Assembly: GCF_009494395.1 (NCBI RefSeq)
Contig: NZ_VZCB01000014.1
Location: forward strand, 1-58,453
Direction: 5' to 3'
DNA from: Segatella copri
GTDB taxonomy: Bacteria > Bacteroidota > Bacteroidia > Bacteroidales > Bacteroidaceae
DNA: 58,453 bases
Each line of letters begins with the position of its first letter. The stretch's first letter is position 1. The position numbers were made by a program, and so were the translations under genes. The notes below the pieces were generated by a model. The model had not been told where the DNA came from, did no database searches, and saw nothing but the letters and a program-made list of their open reading frames with translations. Below, piece by piece: positions 27,862-37,318 of this stretch.

Positions 27862-30612
27862 ATGAATAAAAGTACAGTTATGAAAGGTAAAGAGATTATT
27901 TTTGCGCTCTCAATTCTGGCCTTGCCAACACCAACGTTGGCAGGCACGCCGAAGATGATGGTGGAGGCTCAGACTTCTACCACCATCCGTCAGCAGATGG
28001 ATTGGCTGCACCGTATTAGGAAAATCAACTTCGTCTATGATTCATCGCTTGATGGGGAATTGAACATCAAGTATCATGGACCAGATATCCAGCATCTTTC
28101 GGTGAAGAAGGCACTGAAGGCGCTTTTCGAGAAAACTCATATTCTATATACTATCAATGCGAACTATGTGATATTGAAGCGAAAACCCGTACAACAAATA
28201 TCAACATCTTACACGAATATCAATCACAAAGTTCAGCAGGTTCAGCGTCGCCACACTCTCAGCGGATATGTCCGTGATGAGAGTGGCGAATCGCTGATTA
28301 ATGCCACCATTTATGATTTGACGGATGGCATCGGCACAACCACCAATGAGTATGGTTTCTTTTCGCTTACCCTGCCAGAAGGCGAGCATCAGCTTCGCTT
28401 TTCGTATGTGGGCTATGCCGACAAGGTGGAGAAAGTGAATCTCTCGAAAGATATGCATCATAATATGGCGCTCTGTGTTGATGCTAAACTGCCTGAGGTG
28501 GTGGTAGATGGCGACTTGAACTCTCCGCTTCTGACCACACAAACCGGCAAGCACTCCTTTTCGAACAAGGATATCAAGACCGAGTTTGCCCTGATGTCTT
28601 CACCGGATGTGGTGAAGACCCTGCAGCGTGTGAGTGGAGTGGCAGAAGGACAGGAGTTGGCAAGCGGACTCTATGTGCATGGCGGCAATGGTGATGAGAA
28701 CCTTTATCTGATAGATGGTACTCCGCTTTATGATACGAATCATGCGCTGGGGCTTTTCTCCAGTTTCAATGCCGATGTGGTGAAAAACGTGGATTTCTAC
28801 AAGAGCGGCTTTCCTGCACGATATGGTGGAAGATTGTCGTCGGTGGTGGATGTGCGTACTGCCGATGGAAACATGAATCAGTTTCATGGTGCCTATCGCA
28901 TCGGACTGCTCGATGCCAGCGTGCAGTTTGAAGGACCTATCCAGAAAGGCAAGACCTCTTATAATATAGGTATGCGCCGTTCCTGGTTGGATCTGCTGTC
29001 CCGTCCCTTGACCAAGGCTTTCTCTGAGCCTGACGATAAACTTTCGATAGGTTATTACTTCATGGACTTGAATGCCAAGGTAACCCATCGTTTCAACGAC
29101 CGTTCGAAAATAGACTTGAGTCTCTATCACGGAAAAGACAGTTGGGACGTGAAGGATGATTATGATGAAAGTAAGGCGGATGGGTATCAACCCAACCAAA
29201 GCTATGACAAGGGCTTGACGAAGTCGCAGCTGGATTGGGGAAACTTTAATGTTGCACTCAACTGGAACTACCTGTTCTCTCCGAAACTCTTTTCAAACAT
29301 TACAGCGGTGTATTCCCATAATCGTTCCAAGTTGTATTCCTTTGATGATGAGCGTTACATCAATCCTTCGGGAGAGAATGCCACTTCTGTCACTCACTTG
29401 GAGCATGGTTATACCTCAACGATTTATGATGCGGGCTATCGTCTGGCATTCGATTACCGTCCGAACCCTCGTCATCATTTCCGTTTTGGAAGCGACTATA
29501 CGATGCATCTCTTTCGCCCCCAGACAGCTATGCAATTGGATTATACTGGATATGAGGGAAATGCATCAGCCCAAGTTGATACCATCCGAATGAATAGTAG
29601 TAATCGTCATGTGGCGCATGAGTGGACGGTATACGCAGAGGATGAAATCAATATCAACCGCAACTGGAGTATGAATGTTGGCTTCAATATGGGCCTTTTT
29701 CATATCAGTAATAAGAACTTCTTGAATATCGACCCACGTTTTGCCCTGAAATATCAACTGAGCAATGAGGTGTCGCTGAAGGCTTCCTTTACTCAGATGA
29801 CCCAGTATGTGCATAAGGTCTCTAACAGCTACTTGTCCTTGCCTACGGATTATTGGGTACCGACTACCCGAAATCTGAAGCCAATGCGTTCTTATCAGTT
29901 TGCGGCAGGAATCTATGCCCAGCCCAACCGCCATTGGATTCTGTCGCTCGAAGGGTATTACAAGTTGTCCAAGCATCTGCTTCAATACAGCAGTTGGGTA
30001 GGCATAGAGCCGTCTGCTGAGCATTGGGATTCGCAAGTGATGGATGGCAAGGGGCTCTTCTATGGTGTTGAGGCTGATGCCACTTATCGCACCAATCATC
30101 TGACTTTGAGTGGTTCTTATACGCTCTCTTGGAACAAGCGAAAGTATGATGACTTCTATCAGGATTGGTATTACGACAAGTTTGACAACCGCCATAAGTT
30201 GAATCTGTCCTTGCGGTATGCGTTTAACAAGAAGGTGAGTTGCTTTGCGGTCTGGAACTATCATACGGGCAATCATGCCACGGTGCCAACCCAGTTGGCG
30301 GCATTGCCAAGCTTGCCAGATCAAGAAGGCAAGTATTACGGGAAATGGTGGAATTCCGCCTCTTATGTCTATGCCATCCCCAATAATTTGACGCTTCCAG
30401 CTTATCATCGCTTGGACTTGGGATTCGATTTCCGTCATGTCACCAAGCATGGACATGAGCGCATTTGGAATTTGAGCATCTATAATGCTTATTGCCATCT
30501 CAACTCGATGTACGTCAAGGTGGACTATAATGGGGTTACGCAGCAGTTTGAGGCGAAAAACAAGGGATTTATTCCAATAATACCTTCATTTAGCTATACT
30601 ATCAAGTTTTAA
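27862..30612 (+). CDS. TonB-dependent outer-membrane receptor with STN signalling domain
   Basis: The precursor of ~916 aa has a signal peptide (second possible start 27880, ending TLAG). An STN/secretin-like domain at about residues 35-115 (FVYDSSLDGELNIKY) is followed by a CarboxypepD-reg-like domain at about 145-225 (LSGYVRDESGESLINATI), a plug (LYVHGGNGDENLYLIDGTPLYD) and a ~600-residue barrel ending FSYTIKF. The STN domain is the part that talks to FecR-type anti-sigma factors in the periplasm. No SusD gene follows; a DUF4249 lipoprotein gene does, suggesting a different partner and ligand. Confidence 0.9.
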   Translation: MNKSTVMKGKEIIFALSILALPTPTLAGTPKMMVEAQTSTTIRQQMDWLHRIRKINFVYDSSLDGELNIKYHGPDIQHLSVKKALKALFEKTHILYTINANYVILKRKPVQQISTSYTNINHKVQQVQRRHTLSGYVRDESGESLINATIYDLTDGIGTTTNEYGFFSLTLPEGEHQLRFSYVGYADKVEKVNLSKDMHHNMALCVDAKLPEVVVDGDLNSPLLTTQTGKHSFSNKDIKTEFALMSSPDVVKTLQRVSGVAEGQELASGLYVHGGNGDENLYLIDGTPLYDTNHALGLFSSFNADVVKNVDFYKSGFPARYGGRLSSVVDVRTADGNMNQFHGAYRIGLLDASVQFEGPIQKGKTSYNIGMRRSWLDLLSRPLTKAFSEPDDKLSIGYYFMDLNAKVTHRFNDRSKIDLSLYHGKDSWDVKDDYDESKADGYQPNQSYDKGLTKSQLDWGNFNVALNWNYLFSPKLFSNITAVYSHNRSKLYSFDDERYINPSGENATSVTHLEHGYTSTIYDAGYRLAFDYRPNPRHHFRFGSDYTMHLFRPQTAMQLDYTGYEGNASAQVDTIRMNSSNRHVAHEWTVYAEDEININRNWSMNVGFNMGLFHISNKNFLNIDPRFALKYQLSNEVSLKASFTQMTQYVHKVSNSYLSLPTDYWVPTTRNLKPMRSYQFAAGIYAQPNRHWILSLEGYYKLSKHLLQYSSWVGIEPSAEHWDSQVMDGKGLFYGVEADATYRTNHLTLSGSYTLSWNKRKYDDFYQDWYYDKFDNRHKLNLSLRYAFNKKVSCFAVWNYHTGNHATVPTQLAALPSLPDQEGKYYGKWWNSASYVYAIPNNLTLPAYHRLDLGFDFRHVTKHGHERIWNLSIYNAYCHLNSMYVKVDYNGVTQQFEAKNKGFIPIIPSFSYTIKF

Positions 30613-30634
30613 AACAAAAGAAATTTCATTGGAT

Positions 30635-31851
30635 ATGAATACAAATCATAGAAGAATAAAAATCAATGTAAGTTGGAGATGGGGACTGTTCTTCTTTTTG
30701 ATGAGTTTGGTCTTTTCTTCTTGCATAGATGATTTTGATGTAAAGAAGCTGCAAGATACTCCCCGATTGGTACTTTATTGTTTTCCTACGGAGGGAGACA
30801 CCACACTTATTGTTGTAACGAAAAGCTTGCCCGTTTCTTCGTTCAAAGGAGATATAGATACCCAATCACGCTTGCCCGTGGATGCAAGTGTCGTATATAA
30901 GGTAAATGGGATGCCACAGGAGGTGAAACGTATCGAAAACATAAAGGAAGCGCAGTCCTTTTCTCAAGTTTCCGATAGTTGGTTTCTTTCTACTCTAATA
31001 GGACAGTATTATGCCGTAGGAAAGCAGAAGGCAGGAGATAAGATTGAGGTCCAGGTGTCGGCAGATGGTCTCTCCGAGATTTCTGCTTCGACTTCCATTC
31101 CTGAGAAGGTTGATGTAAATATAGGTGACATCCACTTGCAAGAGAAATCGTCGGATCATGATATTTATTTCTCGGTAGATAAGTTGGAAGCGACTTTTAG
31201 TGACCCTGCTTCAACCACGGATTATTATTCTGTGAAGGTAACTCGCAAGCAGAAATATGGAAACTTGAAAGGTGTTCCCAAAGAAGGCAATAGATGGCAA
31301 CATGATGTTTATGTTAATAATTACCAAGCTTATCTTAATTATTTGGGTAGGGAGGATGAATATGAATGGTGTTTTGATAGTTTGGCATCAAATATCGTTT
31401 GGCCTGAGATGGTGACCACCAGTGAGCCATTGATTAACAAGAAGTCAGAGTTGGATTATGATTTCGGCTTTGACGAATACAAATACTTTGATGATGTTTA
31501 TATTTTCAATGACCGGACGATAAATGGACAGACCTATACAATGCATTTGGAAGTGAACAGTAATGATTCTTATTGGCACACGTATGATGGTTGGGACCGT
31601 TTGTTTGGCTTTACTTATAATGTACAACTTTGCAAGTTACTCCAGAGTACTATCGCTTCTTGAAGAGCATTAACGATGCGCAGAGCAATAGTTGGGCGGA
31701 CGCTGGATTGATGCAGGTGACACCTACTTATTCGAACGTAAAAGGTGGTTTCGGTGTAGTGGCAGGATTTAATGTCTGTGAAGCTTCGAAGTATATCGCC
31801 CCATTGCCATCGGAACCATCGGATAATCAAGGCGGAATATATACCAAATAA
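30635..31851 (+). pseudogene. DUF4249-type lipoprotein, split by a frameshift near 31630
   Basis: The first frame runs from the ATG at 30635 to a stop at 31661-31663. It has a lipobox (FSSC) and the DUF4249-like start RLVLYCFPTEGDT. The C-terminal part (TPEYYRFLKSINDAQSN, ending at 31851) continues in another frame. One extra base in the T run of CAACTTTGC at 31625-31633 would join both into ~405 aa, the normal family length. It may be a true mutation or a sequencing error. DUF4249 proteins commonly pair with STN-type TonB receptors. Confidence 0.8.
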
Positions 31852-31865
31852 AAAAGGTGAGGAGT

Positions 31866-32699
31866 ATGAAAAGAAGTCTTTTTATCATTTTAGGTACCTT
31901 GTGCTTTGTCATTGCCGGCAAGGCACAAGGTTCTGATGTTTCTGTTCAGAAGAAGAATACGGGTTATTGTATCTTGAATGATACCGTGAAAGCGGTGAAG
32001 GATTCTATGACTTTTGAACAGCGTGTGGAGATGATCAATCGCATGAAGCGAAAGCAGGATACCAAACTGCTGCGCTTTGAGGCTGGTATTACGGGCGGAT
32101 TCTGTGATGCCAATGAAAGTAGCTATATGGTTGAGTTGACATTTGCCTATTATCCCTTGACCTATGCCGGTGTTTCCTGTGGAATAGAATGGAACGACAA
32201 CCATGGGGATAGGCCCTTGATAGAACGTTATGAGGATGATGAATATGATCCGAAGAGGGTGATTAAAATCAACCTGACACCAGGCTTGGCTTTTCGTACT
32301 CCTACCTTGTGGTTGAGCAAGCGTCGTTCTGCGGGCTTGATGCTGCATTGCGAGCCGGGACTCTGCATCACGCCATTTTGTAATGATAAGGTGAAGTTTA
32401 CCGAAATCAAGGACGCTCAAGGTGTGGGGCATCCTGCTTCTTATACAGATGAACTTTATGGCAATGTGACTACCCGGACCGTGAGGAATCATGGCGGAAA
32501 ATGGCTGGCTTGGCGCATCAAGTCGGCTTTGACCTTCCGTTCGGGCGATGTATTTCTGTCTTTGGGATGGCTGACAAGCGACTTCAATATCGAAAATGGC
32601 AGAAACAATATCCGCTATACGAAGGGTAAGCGATATAATGGCATCGAGAAGTATAAGCATACCAATACGCTCTTTGCATCTATTACAGGACAATTTTAA
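31866..32699 (+). CDS. Predicted outer-membrane or periplasmic protein of the sigma locus
   Basis: The 277-aa precursor has a signal peptide (VIAGKAQ). After a charged stretch (residues ~40-65, FEQRVEMINRMKRKQD) come barrel-like strands such as EAGITGGFCDAN, YPLTYAGVSCGIEWND and DVFLSLGWLTSDF, ending ASITGQF. I do not recognise a named family. The longer frame starts with GTG; the ATG at 31866 fits the signal peptide better. It lies between the DUF4249 gene and fecR. Confidence 0.65.
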   Translation: MKRSLFIILGTLCFVIAGKAQGSDVSVQKKNTGYCILNDTVKAVKDSMTFEQRVEMINRMKRKQDTKLLRFEAGITGGFCDANESSYMVELTFAYYPLTYAGVSCGIEWNDNHGDRPLIERYEDDEYDPKRVIKINLTPGLAFRTPTLWLSKRRSAGLMLHCEPGLCITPFCNDKVKFTEIKDAQGVGHPASYTDELYGNVTTRTVRNHGGKWLAWRIKSALTFRSGDVFLSLGWLTSDFNIENGRNNIRYTKGKRYNGIEKYKHTNTLFASITGQF

Positions 32700-32716
32700 A
32701 GGAAGAAAGGAATTCT

Positions 32717-33532
32717 ATGATGAAGATCAACAAGAATGAACAGGATTTTGTGCTGAAGTATTTTCAGCCGGGCAAGCTGGATACCAGGAAGGCCTTGCAG
32801 AAGGTGAAGGCTCGGGTTGGCATCGCTGATGAAGAGGTTTCGCATGCTGCAACTGTATCTTTACGCATGCGTCGCATCCGCTGGATAGCTGTGGCAGCAT
32901 CTATTCTGGTGCTCTTCACCATAGGAGTCTATACGCTTTTGCAGCCAAAGACGGTGACGCTTTCTGCTGAATCGGAAGTAATGGCGTATCATCTGCCTGA
33001 TGGAACGAAGGTTTCGTTGATGCCTCATTCTTCTCTTTCCTATCAGGAAGATGATTGCAGAAAGGTGGAGATGAAGGGATGTATCTATTATCAGGTGAAG
33101 CATGATGAACAGCATCCTTTCGATGTGATGGGAGAGCATGGACATGTAAGGGTGCTCGGTACCCAGTTTATGGTGGATGAAAGAACGGATGTTCCCGAAG
33201 TAATGGTAACCAGTGGAAAGGTGCTTTTCACGGCTCGCAGTTCTGCTGAAGGCGTCTTCCTAATTAAAGGCAAGCGGGCACGTCTGTTGAAAGGGTCTGT
33301 CCAGCCTGAGTTGTTGGCTGATTATGATATCAATAATGTGGCATGGGCTACGCATCGACTGCATTTCGACAATACTCCATTATCCGAAGTATTGGAGGAA
33401 CTTTCTAAATTATCAGGCACAAGATATACGGCTTCTGATGAGAGTAAGCGTTTGACGGGTGATTTCGAAACAGATTCCATCCCACAGGTTATCCAGGTAA
33501 TAGAAGAAACATTGGGTGTTCAGATAAGATAA
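32717..33532 (+). CDS. FecR-family anti-sigma factor
   Basis: Inner-membrane regulator expected to hold the ECF sigma factor until signalled by the STN receptor. The 271-aa protein has a cytoplasmic N-terminus of ~55 residues and one membrane helix (WIAVAASILVLFTIGVYTLL). A FecR domain follows (LPDGTKVSLMPHSSLSY to VMVTSGKV). The end is DUF4974/STN-like (LHFDNTPLSEVLEELSKLSG). It is last in the locus, unlike the usual sigma-FecR-receptor order. Confidence 0.92.
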   Translation: MMKINKNEQDFVLKYFQPGKLDTRKALQKVKARVGIADEEVSHAATVSLRMRRIRWIAVAASILVLFTIGVYTLLQPKTVTLSAESEVMAYHLPDGTKVSLMPHSSLSYQEDDCRKVEMKGCIYYQVKHDEQHPFDVMGEHGHVRVLGTQFMVDERTDVPEVMVTSGKVLFTARSSAEGVFLIKGKRARLLKGSVQPELLADYDINNVAWATHRLHFDNTPLSEVLEELSKLSGTRYTASDESKRLTGDFETDSIPQVIQVIEETLGVQIR

Positions 33533-33653
33533 GTGTGTGAATAAAACATCGCAAAAAGGGACTAACTTATGAAAAGTAGTCAATAAAATGAGAAAATAAG
33601 TAAAAAGGTCGCATCTTTCGTATTGATTAAGAGCGAGATTCAAAATAATTTTG

Positions 33654-33661
33654 TATCTTTG
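33654..33661 (+). promoter_or_regulatory. -7 box of the SDR gene promoter
   Basis: TATCTTTG, 40 nt before the ATG at 33702, fits TAnnTTTG. The -33 element is not clear. Confidence 0.6.
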
Positions 33662-33701
33662 CCCTCGTAACAAATCAAACAATTGATAAATATATAAAAG
33701 T

Positions 33702-34505
33702 ATGGACTTTAACAAACTATTCTCATTGGAGGGTAAGGTTGCCCTCGTGACAGGTGCCGCATACGGTATCGGTTTCGCTATTGCTGAGGCTTATGCCAAG
33801 GCAGGTGCTAAAATTGCTTTCAACTGCCGCAGCCAGCATCACATGGATCAGGCTCTTGCTGATTATAAGGCTAAGGGTATTGATGCCAAGGGTTATATCT
33901 GCGATGTAACAGATGAGGAGCAGGTGAAGAACATGGTTGCTGACATCGAAAAGGAACTCGGCGTAATCGACATCCTGGTTAACAACGCAGGTATCATCAA
34001 GCGTATTCCTATGACAGAGATGTCTGTAGATGACTTCAAGCAGGTGATTGACATTGACCTCACTGCACCATTCATCGTATCTAAGGCAGTTATCCCAGGC
34101 ATGATCAAGAAGGGCCATGGTAAGATTATCAACATCTGCTCTATGATGAGCGAGCTGGGTCGTGAAACCGTTTCTGCATACGCTGCAGCCAAGGGTGGCT
34201 TGAAGATGTTGACTCGTAACATCTGCTCTGAGTATGGTGAGTACAATATCCAGTGTAACGGCTTGGGCCCAGGTTATATCGCAACTCCACAGACAGCACC
34301 TCTTCGTGAGCGTCAGGCAGACGGTAGCCGTCATCCATTCGACAGCTTTATCTGTGCAAAGACTCCAGCTGGTCGCTGGTTGGATCCAGAGGAGTTGGAA
34401 GGTCCTGCTGTGTTCTTGGCTTCTGAAGCATCTAATGCAGTCAATGGTCACATCCTTTATGTAGATGGTGGTATCTTGGCTTACATCGGCAAGCAGCCTA
34501 AATAA
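33702..34505 (+). CDS. SDR-family oxidoreductase, gluconate 5-dehydrogenase / KduD-like
   Basis: The 267-aa short-chain dehydrogenase has the NAD(P) motif TGAAYGIG (residues ~18-25), NNAG near 95, and the catalytic Ser plus YxxxK in SAYAAAKGG. It is closest in pattern to gluconate 5-dehydrogenase or 2-deoxy-D-gluconate 3-dehydrogenase, which act on hexuronates or gluconate. No kduI is adjacent, so the substrate stays open. Codon use suggests good expression. It is monocistronic. Confidence 0.85.
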   Translation: MDFNKLFSLEGKVALVTGAAYGIGFAIAEAYAKAGAKIAFNCRSQHHMDQALADYKAKGIDAKGYICDVTDEEQVKNMVADIEKELGVIDILVNNAGIIKRIPMTEMSVDDFKQVIDIDLTAPFIVSKAVIPGMIKKGHGKIINICSMMSELGRETVSAYAAAKGGLKMLTRNICSEYGEYNIQCNGLGPGYIATPQTAPLRERQADGSRHPFDSFICAKTPAGRWLDPEELEGPAVFLASEASNAVNGHILYVDGGILAYIGKQPK

Positions 34506-34537
34506 GATAAGGACCCTATCACAAGGTTAGTTAAATA

Positions 34538-34578
34538 AAAAATCCCATCCTTGCACAAATTGCGAGGATGGGATTTTT
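34538..34578 (+). terminator. Terminator of the SDR gene
   Basis: A 17-bp stem (34538-34554 with 34562-34578, core AATCCCATCC) includes its own A and T runs. It can act in both directions. Confidence 0.88.
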
Positions 34579-34589
34579 ATGATATACAA

Positions 34590-34621
34590 TAATAGGCTAT
34601 CTGTGAGGATAGTCCTATTAT
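34590..34621 (-). terminator. Probable terminator of the HU gene
   Basis: ATAATAGG-CTATC pairs with GATAG-T-CCTATTAT around TGTGAG, 20 nt beyond the HU stop on the minus strand. Confidence 0.55.
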
Positions 34622-34642
34622 GTTTAAAAATAATCTTTACAA

Positions 34643-34918
34643 TTATTTGTTGAGTGCATCAGCCAACTCAGCGCCAGCTTTGAACTTTGCGACCTTCTTG
34701 GCAGCAATCTGGATCTTCTCCTTAGTTGCTGGGTTGATACCCTCACGAGCAGGACGCTCGTTTACGCTGAAAGTGCCGAAGCCTACCAACTGGATTTTGT
34801 CACCTGCGATGAGAGCTTCCTTCAAAGCGCTTGTTGTAGCATTGAGAGCTGCCTTAGCCTGTTCCTTTGAAATCTCAGCACCTGCTGCAATCTTGTCAAT
34901 CAATTCTGTCTTGTTCAT
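34643..34918 (-). CDS. HU-family DNA-binding protein
   Basis: Nucleoid protein of 91 aa that bends DNA as a dimer. The N-terminal helices (MNKTELIDKIAAGAEISKEQAKAAL region) and the DNA-binding arm (FGTFSVNERPAREGINPAT) are complete. It has a well-formed promoter on the minus strand at 34973-35003 and is a single-gene unit. Confidence 0.95.
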   Translation of the reverse strand: MNKTELIDKIAAGAEISKEQAKAALNATTSALKEALIAGDKIQLVGFGTFSVNERPAREGINPATKEKIQIAAKKVAKFKAGAELADALNK

Positions 34919-34972
34919 AATTTTACGTTATTAAATGATTAGTAATTTTTGCCTTTTTGTCCTTTTTGCTTA

Positions 34973-35003
34973 CAAATATAGCTTTTTCCTTTGAAAGTTC
35001 AAA
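34973..35003 (-). promoter_or_regulatory. HU gene promoter
   Basis: On the minus strand TTTG (35000-35003) and TATATTTG (34973-34980) are exactly 19 nt apart, a canonical Bacteroidota promoter. Confidence 0.85.
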
Positions 35004-35085
35004 TAAAAAAAGCAGAAAAGTGATGAAATTATTGAAAATTAAGTGTAATATGCTTATTTTTTGATGTTTTCACGGATATTTTTAG

Positions 35086-35093
35086 TAATTTTG
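35086..35093 (+). promoter_or_regulatory. -7 box of the rhomboid-EEP promoter
   Basis: TAATTTTG, 53 nt before the rhomboid ATG. A TTTG lies 22 nt upstream of it. Confidence 0.6.
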
Positions 35094-35145
35094 CCCCCAA
35101 ATTACAAAAATATTCGATAATTAATTAATAAGAAAGTTTATAGTT

Positions 35146-36093
35146 ATGCGCAATATACCAATAGTTACAAAGAATTTGCTGATAGTGAATGTTGTTGCCT
35201 TTCTGGTGTGTCTTTTGATGGGAAAGAACGGACCTGACGGCTATGTGCTCAATGATTTGCTGGGACTTCATTTCTTTTTAGCATCTGATTTCCATATTTA
35301 TCAGTTGTTTACTTACATGTTTATGCATGGAGGTTTTGAGCATATTATTTTTAATATGTTTGCTTTGTGGATGTTTGGATGTGTTGTAGAACGAGTATGG
35401 GGCCCGAAAAAATTCCTTTTTTATTACATTGCATGTGGTGTGGGAGCGGGCCTTTTTCAGGAAGCTGCGCAGGCTGTGCAGTTCTATGTCGTAGCTTCTT
35501 CTCAGTTGCCAGGGTTGTCTTTTTCTGATTTGACTGTAGTTGCTCATAATAGTTCTGCTGTGCTTAATCAATGGACTACTGTAGGTGCTTCTGGTGCAAT
35601 CTATGCCATTTTGTTGGCTTTTGGTATGATTTATCCGAATGAGCGTATTTTTATATTCCCGTTGCCTATACCTATCAAGGCTAAGTATTTTGTTATTGGT
35701 TATGCAGCCATAGAACTGTTCTCTGCGTTGGCAACTACAGGTGATGGTGTTGCTCATATTGCCCATTTGGGAGGTATGGTATTTGGATTCTTTATGATTA
35801 GATATTGGCGTAAGCAGGTAGATGGTGGTTATGGCGGCTCTCATACGGCTGATGCATTTGATAAGTTAAAGAATATGTTTGGCGGAAAACGTAATACAGG
35901 TAAGAGAAACTTTACCTATACCCGTAATGATTCTTATACTTCTCAATACGAGCAGGATGCAGAGTGTACCACCAACGAGAAAGTTGTCTCTCAAGAGGAA
36001 ATAGACCGTATCTTGGATAAGATAAGGAAAAGTGGATATGATAGTTTGACCAAAGAGGAAAAACAGTCTCTCTTTGATCAGAGCAACAAGTAA
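35146..36093 (+). CDS. Rhomboid-family intramembrane serine protease
   Basis: The 315-aa membrane protein has about six helices. The active-site serine is in VGASGAIYAI (about residue 148) and the catalytic histidine in HIAHLGGMVFG (about residue 207). A first-loop WMFGCVVERVWG matches the L1 loop. The ~100-residue C-terminal tail is soluble and charged. It probably shares a transcript with the following EEP gene (18-nt gap). The substrate is unknown. Confidence 0.92.
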   Translation: MRNIPIVTKNLLIVNVVAFLVCLLMGKNGPDGYVLNDLLGLHFFLASDFHIYQLFTYMFMHGGFEHIIFNMFALWMFGCVVERVWGPKKFLFYYIACGVGAGLFQEAAQAVQFYVVASSQLPGLSFSDLTVVAHNSSAVLNQWTTVGASGAIYAILLAFGMIYPNERIFIFPLPIPIKAKYFVIGYAAIELFSALATTGDGVAHIAHLGGMVFGFFMIRYWRKQVDGGYGGSHTADAFDKLKNMFGGKRNTGKRNFTYTRNDSYTSQYEQDAECTTNEKVVSQEEIDRILDKIRKSGYDSLTKEEKQSLFDQSNK

Positions 36094-36111
36094 TATCGTA
36101 GATGAAAACTT

Positions 36112-37209
36112 ATGTTTAAAGGATTTAAGGAATTTACTTATCGGATGATTGCTGGTGCCAATGTGGCTACGATAGTAATCATGTTCTTGGTAGGCTTCTC
36201 AGATGTCTTGTCACCTGAGAAGCTTGGCATTTTTACAAATGCTGGGCTTACTTTTCCGTTATTCTTGGCAATCAACTTGTGTTTTCTCCTCTTTTGGTTA
36301 TTGTTCCGTCCAAAATATGCCACAATTCCTTTTGTGGGTTTTCTGGTATGTTTTGTTCCTGTTCGTAAGTACATGCCCATCAATGTAAATGGTGAGGCTC
36401 CTTCTGAATGTATCAAGGTGCTTTCATATAATACGTGGAATTTTGGCGACCAGACAGAGGATTCTGAAGGTACTAATATTTCTTTAGCATATATTCAGGA
36501 ACAAGATGCAGATATTGTTTGTTTGCAGGAAGCGATGCCAACCTCAAGAAATGTTCAGCAGATTGATAGTTTGTTAAAACCGCTATATGCTTTTCAAGAT
36601 ACGACCATGCATCCTGGTGGTGGAAATTGCCTGATGCTCTTGAGTAAATTCCCGATATTATCAAAGGAAATTATTCCTTATCAGTCTAAAGGTAATATGA
36701 GTGTGGCTTATCGCTTAAATATCAGGGGTCGAGAAGTGTTATTGGTTAATAATCATCTGGAAACGACTGGTTTAAGTCTGGAAGAAAGAAAGCAATTTAA
36801 AAGACTTGTAGTGGGAAAACTGGAAGTGGATACTGCTGAACATACATCAAAGCTTTTGGTTGTGAAGTTAGCTGAAGCTACCCGAAAGCGTGCCTCGGAA
36901 GCTGAGGCTGTGGCCAGCTATCTGAAGCATTATGGGAAAATGAGTAAAATAGTTTGTGGGGATTTTAATGACGGTCCTATTTCCTATGCACATCGGACGA
37001 TAGCTAATGGATTGACTGATTGCTTTGTTTCCAGTGGCAACGGATTGGGGATTAGTTACCATCATAGTGGATTTTTTGTTCGCATTGACAATATTTTATG
37101 TTCAGATGATTGGGAACCGTACGAGTGTAAAGTTGATGATAAAATCGCTGTTTCTGACCACTATCCCATCATTTGTAAGCTAAAAATGAGGGCTAAACAT
37201 CAAAAATAG
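36112..37209 (+). CDS. Membrane-anchored endonuclease/exonuclease/phosphatase-family protein
   Basis: The first ~95 residues contain three membrane helices (ANVATIVIMFLVGF, LFLAINLCFLLFWLLF and the segment after it). An EEP phosphohydrolase domain follows, with SYNTWNF, CLQEA, CGDFND and the closing SDHYPI motif. EEP enzymes cleave phosphodiester or phosphomonoester bonds with a metal; the substrate is unknown. A second, unrelated-in-context EEP gene lies at 40661. Confidence 0.88.
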   Translation: MFKGFKEFTYRMIAGANVATIVIMFLVGFSDVLSPEKLGIFTNAGLTFPLFLAINLCFLLFWLLFRPKYATIPFVGFLVCFVPVRKYMPINVNGEAPSECIKVLSYNTWNFGDQTEDSEGTNISLAYIQEQDADIVCLQEAMPTSRNVQQIDSLLKPLYAFQDTTMHPGGGNCLMLLSKFPILSKEIIPYQSKGNMSVAYRLNIRGREVLLVNNHLETTGLSLEERKQFKRLVVGKLEVDTAEHTSKLLVVKLAEATRKRASEAEAVASYLKHYGKMSKIVCGDFNDGPISYAHRTIANGLTDCFVSSGNGLGISYHHSGFFVRIDNILCSDDWEPYECKVDDKIAVSDHYPIICKLKMRAKHQK

Positions 37210-37242
37210 CGCAAATTATTCTTATTTACGAAAAAAAATGCG

Positions 37243-37250
37243 TATTTTTG
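37243..37250 (+). promoter_or_regulatory. -7 box of the secDF promoter
   Basis: TATTTTTG, 68 nt before the secDF ATG, fits TAnnTTTG. Confidence 0.6.
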
Positions 37251-37318
37251 CACGTCATTATATATGTAGTAACAATAATAAGACTGAAAATAAATAAATT
37301 AATAACAATAAAATAGAA

